Of a stretch of 64,000 nt of DNA, positions 16,965 to 24,433 are shown one piece after another. Every line of letters starts with the position of its first letter. The stretch's first letter is position 1. The notes under the pieces are model-generated. The model saw only the letters and a program-made list of their open reading frames with translations, made no database searches and was not told the DNA's origin. Origin of the DNA: Companilactobacillus sp. RD055328. GTDB taxonomy: Bacteria; Bacillota; Bacilli; Lactobacillales; Lactobacillaceae. The translations under genes and the position numbers were made by a program. The stretch lies in NCBI RefSeq assembly GCF_022835675.1, contig NZ_BQUT01000005.1, positions 447,251 to 511,250 of the forward strand, written 5' to 3'.

Positions 16965-17219
16965 TTAATTATCCTCCTCGCATAATTCGATAATTTCATT
17001 TATATACTTTATAACATCTTTTACGTAAGGAAATTTTACAGGATTTTTATTTCCAGGCACAGTTAAATCTCTATCAATCAAATCATGACTGATAGAAAAG
17101 TGTGACCCACCAGGTGTTACCAGGCAACCGAAATGTTCACAAATTGTTCTAATTTCTTGAAAAGAACAATTTTTCGGATTGTTTTTCATCTTACTAAAAG
17201 CTTTATCAATTCTAGTCAT
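16965..17219 (-). CDS. hicA: HicA-type mRNA interferase toxin
   Basis: An 84-residue protein with the HicA double-stranded RNA-binding-like fold: helix (FQEIRTICEHFG), then strand-turn-strand CLVTPGGSHFSISH with the conserved catalytic His at residue 40, then the LTVPGNKNPVKFPYVKDVIKY segment typical of the family. HicA toxins cleave mRNA. It is first in the operon, 30-40 bp from a strong promoter. The ribosome binding site is weak (GGTGGTG), which would keep toxin translation low. Confidence 0.85.
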   Translation of the reverse strand: MTRIDKAFSKMKNNPKNCSFQEIRTICEHFGCLVTPGGSHFSISHDLIDRDLTVPGNKNPVKFPYVKDVIKYINEIIELCEEDN

Positions 17220-17261
17220 ACATCGTTTGCACCACCCGTAGTGTCATATTCGTTATTAACT

Positions 17262-17297
17262 ATAATATACAATATTTATGTTGACGTCAACATAAAT
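17262..17297 (-). promoter_or_regulatory. Promoter with palindromic operator of the TAC operon
   Basis: A perfect 24-bp palindrome (half-site ATTTATGTTGAC, 17274-17297) contains the -35 hexamer TTGACG. At a 17-bp spacing lies the -10 TATTAT (17267-17262). A ribbon-helix-helix antitoxin such as HicB, alone or with HicA, would cover the -35 and repress. This is the clearest operator-like palindrome in the structural half of the prophage. Confidence 0.75.
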
Positions 17298-17330
17298 TAA
17301 CTTCATTTAAAAGCCCTTTTCTGCACAAAA

Positions 17331-17367
17331 TTAAAAAGCCACTTACTTAAGTAAACGGCTTTTTTGT
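17331..17367. terminator. Bidirectional terminator between rinA-like gene and hicA
   Basis: AAAAGCC/GGCTTTT arms flank an internal TTACTTAAGTAA palindrome, with T tracts on both strands. It ends the RinA-like transcript and insulates the hicA promoter region from upstream read-through. Confidence 0.7.
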
Positions 17368-17433
17368 TAACTTTGCTACTCTATCAATTTACCCCATTGA
17401 CACGTGAGAAAAACACCTGTTTTAGTCTCACTT

Positions 17434-17856
17434 TCAACAAATTCCTAATTCTTTCCCTAAAATTTCTAATAGCTTATATCTTTTTCGATATATTGTTGGT
17501 TTAGAAACATGTATCAATTCCCCTATAGTTTCCCAATCATAATAATTAGTTTCTTTGAACTTCAATTTAAAAATATTCAATTGTTCATCATCTAATCTTT
17601 TGATTGCTCTATCTCCAGCTTTTTGAAGATTTATTAATCTTTGCAACTGCTTATCTTCATCATGCCTAACTACAATTTGTTCTTGTAGTTTAGTTATAAT
17701 TGACGAACGACCGCCACCGATATTATCCTCTGGTTCTTTCCAAGGGTGATCTAGCTCAAGAATTCTATGTGCAATTAGGTAATCAATCTCAACATAGTCA
17801 CGATAGGATTCTTCTAAATATTTCAACTTACCTTTAGTTAATTCAATAATTCTCAC
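17434..17856 (-). CDS. RinA/ArpU-like late transcription regulator
   Basis: A 140-residue protein. The C-terminal part resembles a sigma-70 region 4 / helix-turn-helix (LDDEQLNIFKLKFKET, DWETIGELIHVSKPTIYRKRY). Phage proteins of this shape placed just before the terminase genes activate late transcription (RinA in staphylococcal phages, ArpU in enterococci). It is the last gene of the early/middle operon before a terminator. The start overlaps a GGGGGTGA ribosome binding region. Confidence 0.75.
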   Translation of the reverse strand: MRIIELTKGKLKYLEESYRDYVEIDYLIAHRILELDHPWKEPEDNIGGGRSSIITKLQEQIVVRHDEDKQLQRLINLQKAGDRAIKRLDDEQLNIFKLKFKETNYYDWETIGELIHVSKPTIYRKRYKLLEILGKELGIC

Positions 17857-17859
17857 CCC

Positions 17860-18162
17860 CTAATAAATTCCAATCTTTTTGAAATATGTAATCTGATTGC
17901 TTAACTTATTCTTTGACCAGTGAAATTTACTTGCTATTTGTTCATTGGTTAATCCTTCAGCTAGTAAGTCTTTTATTCTTTGCGCTCTTTGAATAGTTTG
18001 AATTTTAGGCTTAACTCCGTTATTAACTTCTAATGTGGGCTTCAAATATTCTTGCATATCTTTCAATTCAGGATCACTATCAGGAACATCTAAAATTGAT
18101 TTAACATGATATCTATTTTTAAGTTTCTTCTCTGTCTCTAAAATTAATTCAATTGTTTTCAT
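17860..18162 (-). CDS. Small helix-turn-helix protein
   Basis: A 100-residue protein with a C-terminal helix-turn-helix (LLAEGLTNEQIASKFHWSKNKLSNQ) after a charged N-terminal region. The start ATG overlaps the stop of the small membrane ORF (ATGA), so the two are coupled. An alternative TTG start gives five more residues. It sits directly before the RinA-like gene and may cooperate in the late switch; no family is recognised with confidence. Confidence 0.6.
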   Translation of the reverse strand: MKTIELILETEKKLKNRYHVKSILDVPDSDPELKDMQEYLKPTLEVNNGVKPKIQTIQRAQRIKDLLAEGLTNEQIASKFHWSKNKLSNQITYFKKIGIY

Positions 18163-18254
18163 AGCAACACCGCCCAAAATGCAAGAACGAAACCAAAACC
18201 AAAAGCTAGCATTCCTAAAATTAGCATTGTGATTGCGTATAGAATGTATTTCAT
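18159..18254 (-). CDS. Very small membrane protein (31 aa)
   Basis: An ORF of 31 residues (MKYILYAITMLILGMLAFGF start) that is almost entirely one hydrophobic helix. It overlaps the next gene by ATGA and lies 2 bp after the previous gene, so the operon layout supports translation. Function unknown; phage micro-membrane proteins of this kind occur in lactic phages. Confidence 0.5.
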   Translation of the reverse strand: MKYILYAITMLILGMLAFGFGFVLAFWAVLL

Positions 18255-18255
18255 T

Positions 18256-18669
18256 TTAAATCTCTATTGCCTCCCAACATTCAAAAGGAATCGGACAATT
18301 CGCTTCTTTTAATCTCTTTTTAAATTCTGACTCAGTAAGTTTAGAAGCGTAATAAATATCTTCATCTAAAAACCAACGTAATGGTAAGGCACTGACAAAA
18401 TAATCCGAGTTGTTATATTCGTTTTTCATTCGCCACTTATATTTTGTTTCAACAAACTTAATTTCATCAGCACTGTGTATGCGTTCGATAACTTTAAACC
18501 CATTAATTCCTGAATCTTCTTTGAACCACTCATACATTAACTCTGATATTTCTTTATCATAATTTTTAAAATTCAGTCTGTGCGATAACATTTCAACGTA
18601 GTTAATTTTTCTAATATACTCTACTAAACTTTTATACTTCTCATCTAACGTAATTACTACTTTTTCCAT
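18256..18669 (-). CDS. Hypothetical phage protein
   Basis: A 137-residue acidic protein with no motif that I recognise. The N-terminus (MEKVVITLDEKYKSLVEYIRK) is strand then helix. The end (TESEFKKRLKEANCPIPFECWEAIEI) is rich in aromatic and acidic residues. It overlaps the preceding gene by one base and belongs to the string of small middle genes between the nuclease and the late activator. Confidence 0.6.
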   Translation of the reverse strand: MEKVVITLDEKYKSLVEYIRKINYVEMLSHRLNFKNYDKEISELMYEWFKEDSGINGFKVIERIHSADEIKFVETKYKWRMKNEYNNSDYFVSALPLRWFLDEDIYYASKLTESEFKKRLKEANCPIPFECWEAIEI

Positions 18670-18893
18670 TATTTCTCCTTATAAATCAACAATGCCCCAG
18701 TATCAAAACCTTGGTCATTAGCATACTCATTGGCGTAACCATAAGAGCTAAGTTGATATTTAACATCAACATATTCAATTTCAGGATTTTTTTGAATAAA
18801 CTCATTTAATTGTTCATCAACTAACTTATAAATCGGATAGCCATTCACTGTCGTTTCTTTAAATTGTGGACAGAATTCTTTAAATTTAATCAT
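18669..18893 (-). CDS. Cse60-like small protein
   Basis: A 74-residue protein. NEFIQKNPEIEYVDVKYQL, then a loop, then DTGALLIYKEK resembles the small Cse60/DUF2758 family found in Firmicutes and their phages. I placed the start at the ATG at 18893 with GGAGTGG upstream; the longer frame lacks a site. It overlaps both neighbours. Function unknown. Confidence 0.5.
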   Translation of the reverse strand: MIKFKEFCPQFKETTVNGYPIYKLVDEQLNEFIQKNPEIEYVDVKYQLSSYGYANEYANDQGFDTGALLIYKEK

Positions 18894-19071
18894 CAGCCCA
18901 CTCCTTCTTATATTTCTCAATAATTGAACAAGCCTTAGTTAGTCCATCAGAATAACCATTATAGTTTGAAATAACTAGTGGTTTATTTGAATTGTCCGCA
19001 GCTATCATTTGTTTTGGTGTATTGATTTCTTCAATTTCTTCTAAAATACTTTCTAATACTTCTTTAATCAT
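18886..19071 (-). CDS. Hypothetical small phage protein
   Basis: A 61-residue mostly helical acidic protein (MIKEVLESILEEIEEINTPK). The start at 19071 is chosen because GAGGTG precedes it by five bases; it overlaps the 3' end of the upstream gene. I recognise no family. Confidence 0.55.
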   Translation of the reverse strand: MIKEVLESILEEIEEINTPKQMIAADNSNKPLVISNYNGYSDGLTKACSIIEKYKKEWADD

Positions 19072-19267
19072 CTCGCACCTCACTTAATTTAACTTTTACA
19101 ATTTTGTAATTCTTACCACACCTTCTACGAGTGAACTGATATTTAATTTCTGATAAACGTTCTTCAGTTAATGCCATTTCAAATGATGTCATTTGCCAAT
19201 ATGGAATTCGTCTGAAATTAGTTCCGTATAGCCATTTACCAGTCCTGATATTTTTGATTGCATACAT
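19064..19267 (-). CDS. Hypothetical small basic phage protein
   Basis: A 67-residue basic protein (MYAIKNIRTGKWLYGTNFRR) with repeated aromatic and Arg residues, strand-rich. It resembles small phage proteins of unknown role. Its ATG follows the duplicated segment at 19271-19286, which supplies the bases before the start. Confidence 0.5.
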   Translation of the reverse strand: MYAIKNIRTGKWLYGTNFRRIPYWQMTSFEMALTEERLSEIKYQFTRRRCGKNYKIVKVKLSEVRDD

Positions 19268-19270
19268 CTA

Positions 19271-19327
19271 TTCACTCAACTTTCTACTCTTCATCTACTA
19301 TGTATCTACTCTTCACTCAACTTTCTA
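19271..19327. repeat. 16-bp direct repeat at the end of a small gene
   Basis: TTCACTCAACTTTCTA occurs at 19271-19286 and 19312-19327. The right copy encodes the last residues (RKLSE) of the zinc-ribbon ORF; the left copy repeats this reading after its stop codon. It looks like a small tandem duplication. Confidence 0.7.
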
Positions 19328-19521
19328 GCGCACATTGGGCAGTAATTAACTAACAATGAAGTGATGTCACCTTTCTCATTTTCAATAGTTAATTCGATAT
19401 GTCCGTATTCTTCTTTGAAAAGAAATACCGTATCTTCTCCTAAAATAAGACCACCGTTTTGCTTACTATTATTGATATACTTCCCACTAGTTTTTTTATC
19501 AAATTCACAATACTCACACAT
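19306..19521 (-). CDS. Small zinc-ribbon-like protein
   Basis: A 71-residue protein with CEYC near the N-terminus and CPMC near residue 63, a likely four-cysteine zinc site enclosing a strand-rich middle (HIELTIENEKGD). Such small zinc-binding proteins are common in the middle operon of lactic phages. The specific function is unknown. Confidence 0.6.
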   Translation of the reverse strand: MCEYCEFDKKTSGKYINNSKQNGGLILGEDTVFLFKEEYGHIELTIENEKGDITSLLVNYCPMCARKLSEE

Positions 19522-19523
19522 AG

Positions 19524-19739
19524 CTACACCTCGCTATCTTTTTGGCACATACTCATTAACGCCATGATTTTATTCCAGCGTTTTTTATCTTCAATTGAAT
19601 CCCATATTCTATATTTCAACATTAGCGACGAGCCATCAGACGATAGTGTGTGTGAAATATAATCTACTAAATCATTTTTAAGAAATTCATTTAGTTCATT
19701 ATCCATATCTTGATTAAACAACTTAAATTGCAATTTCAT
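19524..19739 (-). CDS. Hypothetical small phage protein
   Basis: A 71-residue protein (MKLQFKLFNQDMDNELNEFL start) with mixed strand and helix character. It lies 2 bp from the next gene and directly abuts the DUF1642-like gene, in a tightly packed operon. No family is recognised. Confidence 0.5.
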   Translation of the reverse strand: MKLQFKLFNQDMDNELNEFLKNDLVDYISHTLSSDGSSLMLKYRIWDSIEDKKRWNKIMALMSMCQKDSEV

Positions 19740-20147
19740 CTATTCCACCTTCTTTGCAAGTTCCATGTATACAGGATTGACGTTTCGTATTTCTTTTTCT
19801 GTTAAATCGTAAACGTAACCATCGTTGTTTAAAACTGTAGTCCACAAATATGTTTCTGACGATATAGCATAAACTAAAGATAGTGTGCGACATTGCCAGG
19901 TTCCTTCTTTTAAAACCACTCTGAACTTTTCTTCCTCAATCTCATAACCATTAACTAAAGCTCTAACTAGACGGTTTTTGTTTTCGTTTTTTACATATAA
20001 CCACTGATGAAGCTCTAGAGCGACTTCTTTGTTAAAGTAGTCATTGCCCAACATTAGTAGTGCTATTCCTACACCATCGTCTATATCAACTTTTTCTAAC
20101 CATTCAATTGCTGGTTTGTCTGTTTCTTCGTTAAATTTCTCTTTCAT
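19740..20147 (-). CDS. DUF1642-like phage protein
   Basis: A 135-residue acidic protein. The central VNGYEIEEEKFRVVLKEGTW and the C-terminal YDLTEKEIRNVNPVYMELAKKVE resemble DUF1642 proteins of lactobacillus and streptococcus phages, which have no known role. The gene ends immediately before the following small ORF. Confidence 0.6.
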   Translation of the reverse strand: MKEKFNEETDKPAIEWLEKVDIDDGVGIALLMLGNDYFNKEVALELHQWLYVKNENKNRLVRALVNGYEIEEEKFRVVLKEGTWQCRTLSLVYAISSETYLWTTVLNNDGYVYDLTEKEIRNVNPVYMELAKKVE

Positions 20148-20164
20148 TTTATTGCTCCTTTCAC

Positions 20165-20329
20165 TTAATTCACTTTTACCAAAATATATCTTTTTCCAAA
20201 ATCGTTGGTTTCGTCTCTCGCAATCTGATATGAAATCACTTCAACATCGTGTTCTTTTGATAAATCATTCAATTGTCTAACTGCTTTATTTTCATAATCT
20301 TCGTCACAAAATTCTTTGTAATATGCCAT
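20165..20329 (-). CDS. Hypothetical small phage protein (54 aa)
   Basis: A 54-residue ORF (MAYYKEFCDEDYENKAVRQL ... KRYILVKVN) with AGGAG seven bases before its ATG. The helix then strand-strand order and the operon position support a real gene. Function unknown. Confidence 0.6.
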   Translation of the reverse strand: MAYYKEFCDEDYENKAVRQLNDLSKEHDVEVISYQIARDETNDFGKRYILVKVN

Positions 20330-20345
20330 TTTCATTCTCCTATTT

Positions 20346-20480
20346 TCAAAAATTCATATCTAAAATCGACTCTCTGTACTCTTCGTATTCCAATTCTGTA
20401 TAATTTCTGTCATCTAAATACAAAGTTAAACGAAAGCCAAATTCCTTTTGTAGTCGCATTACTAGTTCTTGTTTTGTCAT
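20346..20480 (-). CDS. Hypothetical small phage protein (44 aa)
   Basis: A 44-residue acidic ORF (MTKQELVMRLQKEFGFRLTL ... ESILDMNF) whose ATG overlaps the stop of the VRR-NUC gene (ATGA), indicating translational coupling. No family is recognised. Confidence 0.55.
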   Translation of the reverse strand: MTKQELVMRLQKEFGFRLTLYLDDRNYTELEYEEYRESILDMNF

Positions 20481-20797
20481 TTTCTTTCTATTACTTCTAT
20501 CGCATCATCAACACTTCTACATACTCCGTATAGCACGGGGTATTTTTTTATGAATTCAGCGAATTTCTTTTGATCGGGTCTTAACTTTCCTGTTTTAGTT
20601 TTAACTTCGATATAAAACACTTTTCCGTCACTATGCCGAAAGCCGTATAGATCCGGATGACCTTTCGGTAATCCAGTATCAAACCAACGCCCATTATTCA
20701 TCATCACTTTCCCAACGTTAGTTCGAAACACTGTGCAATCGTGTGCAGATAAAGCAATTCTTATATCATTTTGTATCTCTGTTTCTGGGTTAGACAC
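20477..20797 (-). CDS. VRR-NUC domain nuclease
   Basis: A 106-residue single-domain nuclease. The motif GHPDLYGFR...VFYIEVKTKTGKLRPDQKKF, with the D and E-x-K residues, is the PD-(D/E)XK core of VRR-NUC proteins, and DIRIALSAHDCTVFR is its N-terminal helix. Phage stand-alone VRR-NUC enzymes are thought to process branched replication or recombination DNA. I prefer the GTG at 20797, preceded by AGGAG, over a longer frame that starts inside the iteron region. Confidence 0.8.
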   Translation of the reverse strand: MSNPETEIQNDIRIALSAHDCTVFRTNVGKVMMNNGRWFDTGLPKGHPDLYGFRHSDGKVFYIEVKTKTGKLRPDQKKFAEFIKKYPVLYGVCRSVDDAIEVIERK

Positions 20798-20844
20798 TAA
20801 TAAAACATCTCCTATCGTTGATATAACGGTGTTTATACAAATTT

Positions 20845-21089
20845 GGGACACTAAGGGGACACTAAGCTGTGCGCTGTTCTTCCTTACTGTCCCAAGGGTT
20901 TAACCTGTTCAGGACGTTGGGACACTATTTCTTAACTTCTCTATCTATACAGTGCTATATAAAATATATAAATATATATAATAATTAGTGTATTAGTGTC
21001 CCTATATATCTTATATACCTACTGTCCCAAGGGATTTGTCGGGGACACTAACGACTTTTTTAGTGTCCCTTTAGTGTCCTTACTGTCCC
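20845..21089. other. Iteron cluster, candidate phage replication origin
   Basis: About ten copies of a decamer GGGACACTAA or GGGACAGTAA lie here in both orientations: 20845, 20856, 20884, 20919, 20993, 21019, 21042, 21060, 21071 and 21080. A 35-bp run of A/T (about 20956-20990) divides the cluster and could be the unwinding element. The stretch has no ORF, abuts the VapE/PrimPol replication genes and precedes the VRR-NUC gene. Together these fit an iteron-type origin. Confidence 0.7.
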
Positions 21090-21090
21090 G

Positions 21091-22326
21091 TTATTTTCGT
21101 TTATATCCTCTTTTCGGCTTATTTGTATATTCCCAATCATTTCGATTGTCCATAATGTACTTAATTTTTTTTGATATCTTGCGGTTTTTAACTAAATTTT
21201 CTTCGCCTAAGAATTTTCCGATTTGACCAGATGACACAAATTTTAATTTATAATCAGCTAAGAATAATTCGATTTGTTCTTCTACTTCGTCAACATACAT
21301 GAATTTTTCTCGATTTTTTTCAAGAATTTTTGATTGATGTTCTGTTAATCCAAAATCAAAACCTTTGTAGTAATAACTTGTAAATTCTCCCCAAAGTTGA
21401 ATTACATCCTCTTCTGTTAAATCAGTGACAGGATGTTTAATTTGTTTCTCTTTATTGACTAAATTCGGTAAGAATCTACGTTCTCCAGTCTTATCTTTCA
21501 AATAAGTTAATTCGTTAGTAGTACGAGCTAAAACAAAATTCTTATCGTAAGTTTCTGAATTATGACCGTATGATTTTCTAAATTCTAAACTTTCCATACT
21601 AATGAACTTTTTTAAGTTTGCAAAATCAGAATTATTAGTTGCAGTCATCTCATCATCATTAACGATTAACGCTCTCAACATATTTGAATAGTTATCTTTA
21701 TCTTTGAAATCAGTAAACTGATCTGTATACCAATCAACTGCCATTTTCTTTAAAAGTGTTGTTTTCCCGGCTCCTTGTCCTCCTACTAAATCGAGTACGA
21801 AGTCAAATTTAGTAGACGGCTCAAAGGCTTTAGCAACAGCTCCAGTGAAGAATATTTTAGTTTGAAGTGTAGTAACTTGAGACTTTTCAACTCCTAAATA
21901 CTTCGGCAAAAACTCAGATACACGTTTCTCACCGTCCCAAACTGAATAGCACGCCTCGAAATAATCTTTTACGGGATTATATGTATGTTTTCTAGCTTCA
22001 TTAATTACAGCCATTTCAACTAAATTCCGATTGAATAGTACGTTATATGTATCTTCAACGTATCGCATAATTATCGGCGTGTAATCGTCAATCATGCGCC
22101 CTTTTCTGATGTTTAATTCTTTAACATCTTTAATCACTGCTATTTCGTGAGTGAATTCATTAAAAGCGAACATATGAATAAGCTTTTTATCGTGTTCAAA
22201 TATCAACCCAATATTTTTTAAACTATTAGCTTTGATGTTGTCATCTTTAGTAAGTAGGAAAGGTATCGGCATGTTAACTACTTTTTTAGTTTTCTGCATT
22301 TGTTTCAATTGCTCCATTGATTCCAT
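21091..22326 (-). CDS. VapE-family phage replicative helicase
   Basis: A 411-residue protein of the virulence-associated E family, a superfamily 3-type helicase. Walker A GGQGAGKTTLLKK is at residues about 182-194 and Walker B LIVNDDEMT near 225; a sensor-like LARTTNELTYL follows. It pairs with the primase gene upstream, overlapping it by 41 bp, and ends 2 bp before the iteron cluster, so it probably opens the origin. The start at 22326 follows AGGGAGGT. Confidence 0.85.
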   Translation of the reverse strand: MESMEQLKQMQKTKKVVNMPIPFLLTKDDNIKANSLKNIGLIFEHDKKLIHMFAFNEFTHEIAVIKDVKELNIRKGRMIDDYTPIIMRYVEDTYNVLFNRNLVEMAVINEARKHTYNPVKDYFEACYSVWDGEKRVSEFLPKYLGVEKSQVTTLQTKIFFTGAVAKAFEPSTKFDFVLDLVGGQGAGKTTLLKKMAVDWYTDQFTDFKDKDNYSNMLRALIVNDDEMTATNNSDFANLKKFISMESLEFRKSYGHNSETYDKNFVLARTTNELTYLKDKTGERRFLPNLVNKEKQIKHPVTDLTEEDVIQLWGEFTSYYYKGFDFGLTEHQSKILEKNREKFMYVDEVEEQIELFLADYKLKFVSSGQIGKFLGEENLVKNRKISKKIKYIMDNRNDWEYTNKPKRGYKRK

Positions 22327-23113
22327 CAGCTACCTCCCTTCTTCTGATTTCTTTTTTAACCATTGAATCGAACGTTTTATCGAATTCTTTGATTGATAGT
22401 GATTTTTCAGTGTTTTCGTTAGTTTGTTTTGCTAATTGATAAGTTATATCAACATCAACATTCCTGAATAATAAGCCCCCGATAAAACTCGCTAAGGCAT
22501 TGTTACGTCCACCGGTTTCTCCTAGTCCATTAACTATTTGCTCAAATAACTCTGATGTAGCTGTTTTTTCGCTACTAAATTTAACTTTTGTTGGATCATA
22601 ATCAGAATTATATTCACGCTTGTTAATTAACTTAATTAGCTCTTTGGGTGCTGTAGCGATTGGTTTCTTATTGAGCCACTCATATTGATTATTTTTAAAC
22701 TCACTAGGAGCCACCATCACATAATTATTAATGTGAGCTTTAACATCTACACCATCTAGCCAACCTATGTTTTGTCTAACATCTATGTCATTACGCTTTA
22801 AATAGAACAATTGCTTTCCGCCGCTAGCTGTTTTTTGAGCTAATGTATCAATTAGCAAATCATCCGAAATACTTTCAATTGATTTAAACCCATCAGATCC
22901 ATGAGCATCTTTAGTATCAATATCTATGACAAAGAAATTAGTCGTACGTAATGCTATTTGAGCGTATGGATGCAATTTCCAAAATTCTTCTATTTCAGCT
23001 ACTGTCAAAGGTGGTTTGTCAGCGAACTTAATCATTGGCTGTTTATTTAGCATTGGTAAGACTGACATCCCACGTTCTGCATATTTAACAGCGTAATTAA
23101 CTAGATTTTTCAT
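22286..23113 (-). CDS. Bifunctional primase/polymerase (PrimPol) protein
   Basis: A 275-residue protein with an N-terminal PrimPol domain: YAERGMSVLPM near the start, FFVIDIDTK with the catalytic acidic pair near residue 92, and TASGGKQLFYL for nucleotide binding near residue 135. It would prime phage DNA synthesis for the VapE helicase immediately downstream. AGAGGAG precedes the start. Confidence 0.85.
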   Translation of the reverse strand: MKNLVNYAVKYAERGMSVLPMLNKQPMIKFADKPPLTVAEIEEFWKLHPYAQIALRTTNFFVIDIDTKDAHGSDGFKSIESISDDLLIDTLAQKTASGGKQLFYLKRNDIDVRQNIGWLDGVDVKAHINNYVMVAPSEFKNNQYEWLNKKPIATAPKELIKLINKREYNSDYDPTKVKFSSEKTATSELFEQIVNGLGETGGRNNALASFIGGLLFRNVDVDITYQLAKQTNENTEKSLSIKEFDKTFDSMVKKEIRRREVADGINGAIETNAEN

Positions 23114-23189
23114 TTATTAACTCCTCTTTAGAGTTTAGCGGGCTTCCCACCCTCTCGGCATTTTAGTGTTACTGCACTTTAACGACTAA

Positions 23190-23705
23190 TTAAAACGGCA
23201 TATCTTCATCAGAGATATCAATTGGTTGACTGTTATCTGCTAATGGGTCACCTTCTAATTTCTCAAAATCATAATTCTTATACGGTCTTGATGGATTCTT
23301 CTTGTTTTTACCGAGTTTTAATTCCATTGTGAATTGTTTTCCGGTAGCTTCTTTAAACGTTTCAACTAATACGCCCATATCGTCCCAAGCTTCATCTGAA
23401 ATATTCACGCCTAAAACGTAAGCTAATTTACTAATGGTTTTGATATTTCTATCGATTACAAAATCAGGAAGTGGTGAGCCGTCTTGTTTTAATTCATCCA
23501 ATCCAAGATTAATGAATTCTGACATCCCCGCATTATCACCTTCAATTACTTCTGCTTTTACACTTAATTGGTCGTAATCTGAACGTGCGATGCTTGCTGC
23601 AACAACGTTGTAGCTTCCATCTTTAAGTCCTTCATAACTATTAATTGAATCTGTTTCTGGGTTGTATGTTTCCTGTACGTTTTTAACTCTATCCATAATG
23701 CTCAT
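23190..23705 (-). CDS. DUF669 protein, SSB-like
   Basis: A 171-residue DUF669 family protein next to the recombination ATPase. The body is beta-rich (GSYNVVAASIARSDYDQLSV) like an OB-fold. The C-terminus is acidic and ends DISDEDMPF, very like the DDDIPF tip that SSB uses to recruit partners. It probably binds single-stranded DNA during phage replication or annealing. The tip is visible; the binding role is inferred. Confidence 0.75.
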   Translation of the reverse strand: MSIMDRVKNVQETYNPETDSINSYEGLKDGSYNVVAASIARSDYDQLSVKAEVIEGDNAGMSEFINLGLDELKQDGSPLPDFVIDRNIKTISKLAYVLGVNISDEAWDDMGVLVETFKEATGKQFTMELKLGKNKKNPSRPYKNYDFEKLEGDPLADNSQPIDISDEDMPF

Positions 23706-23707
23706 AT

Positions 23708-24433
23708 TTATTTACCTTCTTCTTTATTATTTGTTTGTGGTGTTTCTTTAACTAACGCTCCTGGTATTGCTTTTAAGATGTTTAAAATGTGTTCGTCCTT
23801 AATTTCTGAAGCTTTGTAATGCTTGCGAATGTCTGTGGCTGTGCGAATATAATTCTTTCCTAGATGTTGCGTACGAATTACTAAATCACAGTTACCATTT
23901 ACAACGTTGTAATATTTTTGCTTTAGTGCGGGGACTGGTGTTTCTACATTGTTTTCTGTTTTAGTTCCTGCTCTTGAAATGTATACAACATTCATATTCA
24001 AGCCCTTTAAATTTTGAACTAATTCAGCTAATGCAGAATTAAACATCGCAAAACCTTTTCCCCACTGAATATCAGCCAGTGATTTAACATTGTTTTCGAT
24101 GCAAATCGCTTGTTCGATTAATGTACAAACATCTTCGATAACATCGATTACAACTGTCTTATACGTATGCGTTTCAGTGTCTAAAGCCAATATAGCTTTA
24201 TCTAAAGTGTCAACTACTGACGTTTTTAAATTGCCCCTAGCATCTCTTACATTTTTTAAAGGAATACTAGGACGTGTTCCTGAAGTCGCCTCGTTATCAT
24301 CTGTACTCAATACAATTGATGATGGAAATTTTGATGCTAGGTAACTCTTACCACTCATCGTGTCGCCCCAAATGAAGAAGTTCCTTGGGACTGTATTTGA
24401 AGCATGTGGTTTATTTTCTGGTAGTATGCTCAT
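23708..24433 (-). CDS. Phage RecA-like ATPase, Sak4-type recombination protein
   Basis: A 241-residue ATPase with Walker A WGDTMSGKSYL at residues about 23-33 and Walker B TVVIDVIEDV near residue 95. The compact RecA core without extra DNA-binding domains, plus neighbours helicase and DUF669, fits the Sak4-like single-strand annealing/recombination proteins of Gram-positive siphoviruses. Its start overlaps the helicase stop by 4 bp. It may alternatively be annotated simply as an AAA family ATPase. Confidence 0.75.
   Translation of the reverse strand: MSILPENKPHASNTVPRNFFIWGDTMSGKSYLASKFPSSIVLSTDDNEATSGTRPSIPLKNVRDARGNLKTSVVDTLDKAILALDTETHTYKTVVIDVIEDVCTLIEQAICIENNVKSLADIQWGKGFAMFNSALAELVQNLKGLNMNVVYISRAGTKTENNVETPVPALKQKYYNVVNGNCDLVIRTQHLGKNYIRTATDIRKHYKASEIKDEHILNILKAIPGALVKETPQTNNKEEGK

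Noticed and set aside
20798-20851. Longer start for the VRR-NUC gene
   Set aside because: The upstream GTG lies in an iteron and has no RBS; AGGAG supports the GTG at 20797.
20845-21089. CRISPR-like array
   Set aside because: The repeats are only about 10 bp, in both orientations and irregularly spaced, without cas genes. They fit iterons instead.
20996-21226. A plus-strand ORF starting in the iteron region
   Set aside because: It crosses the repeats and the end of the VapE gene and has no RBS; the iteron reading explains the sequence better.
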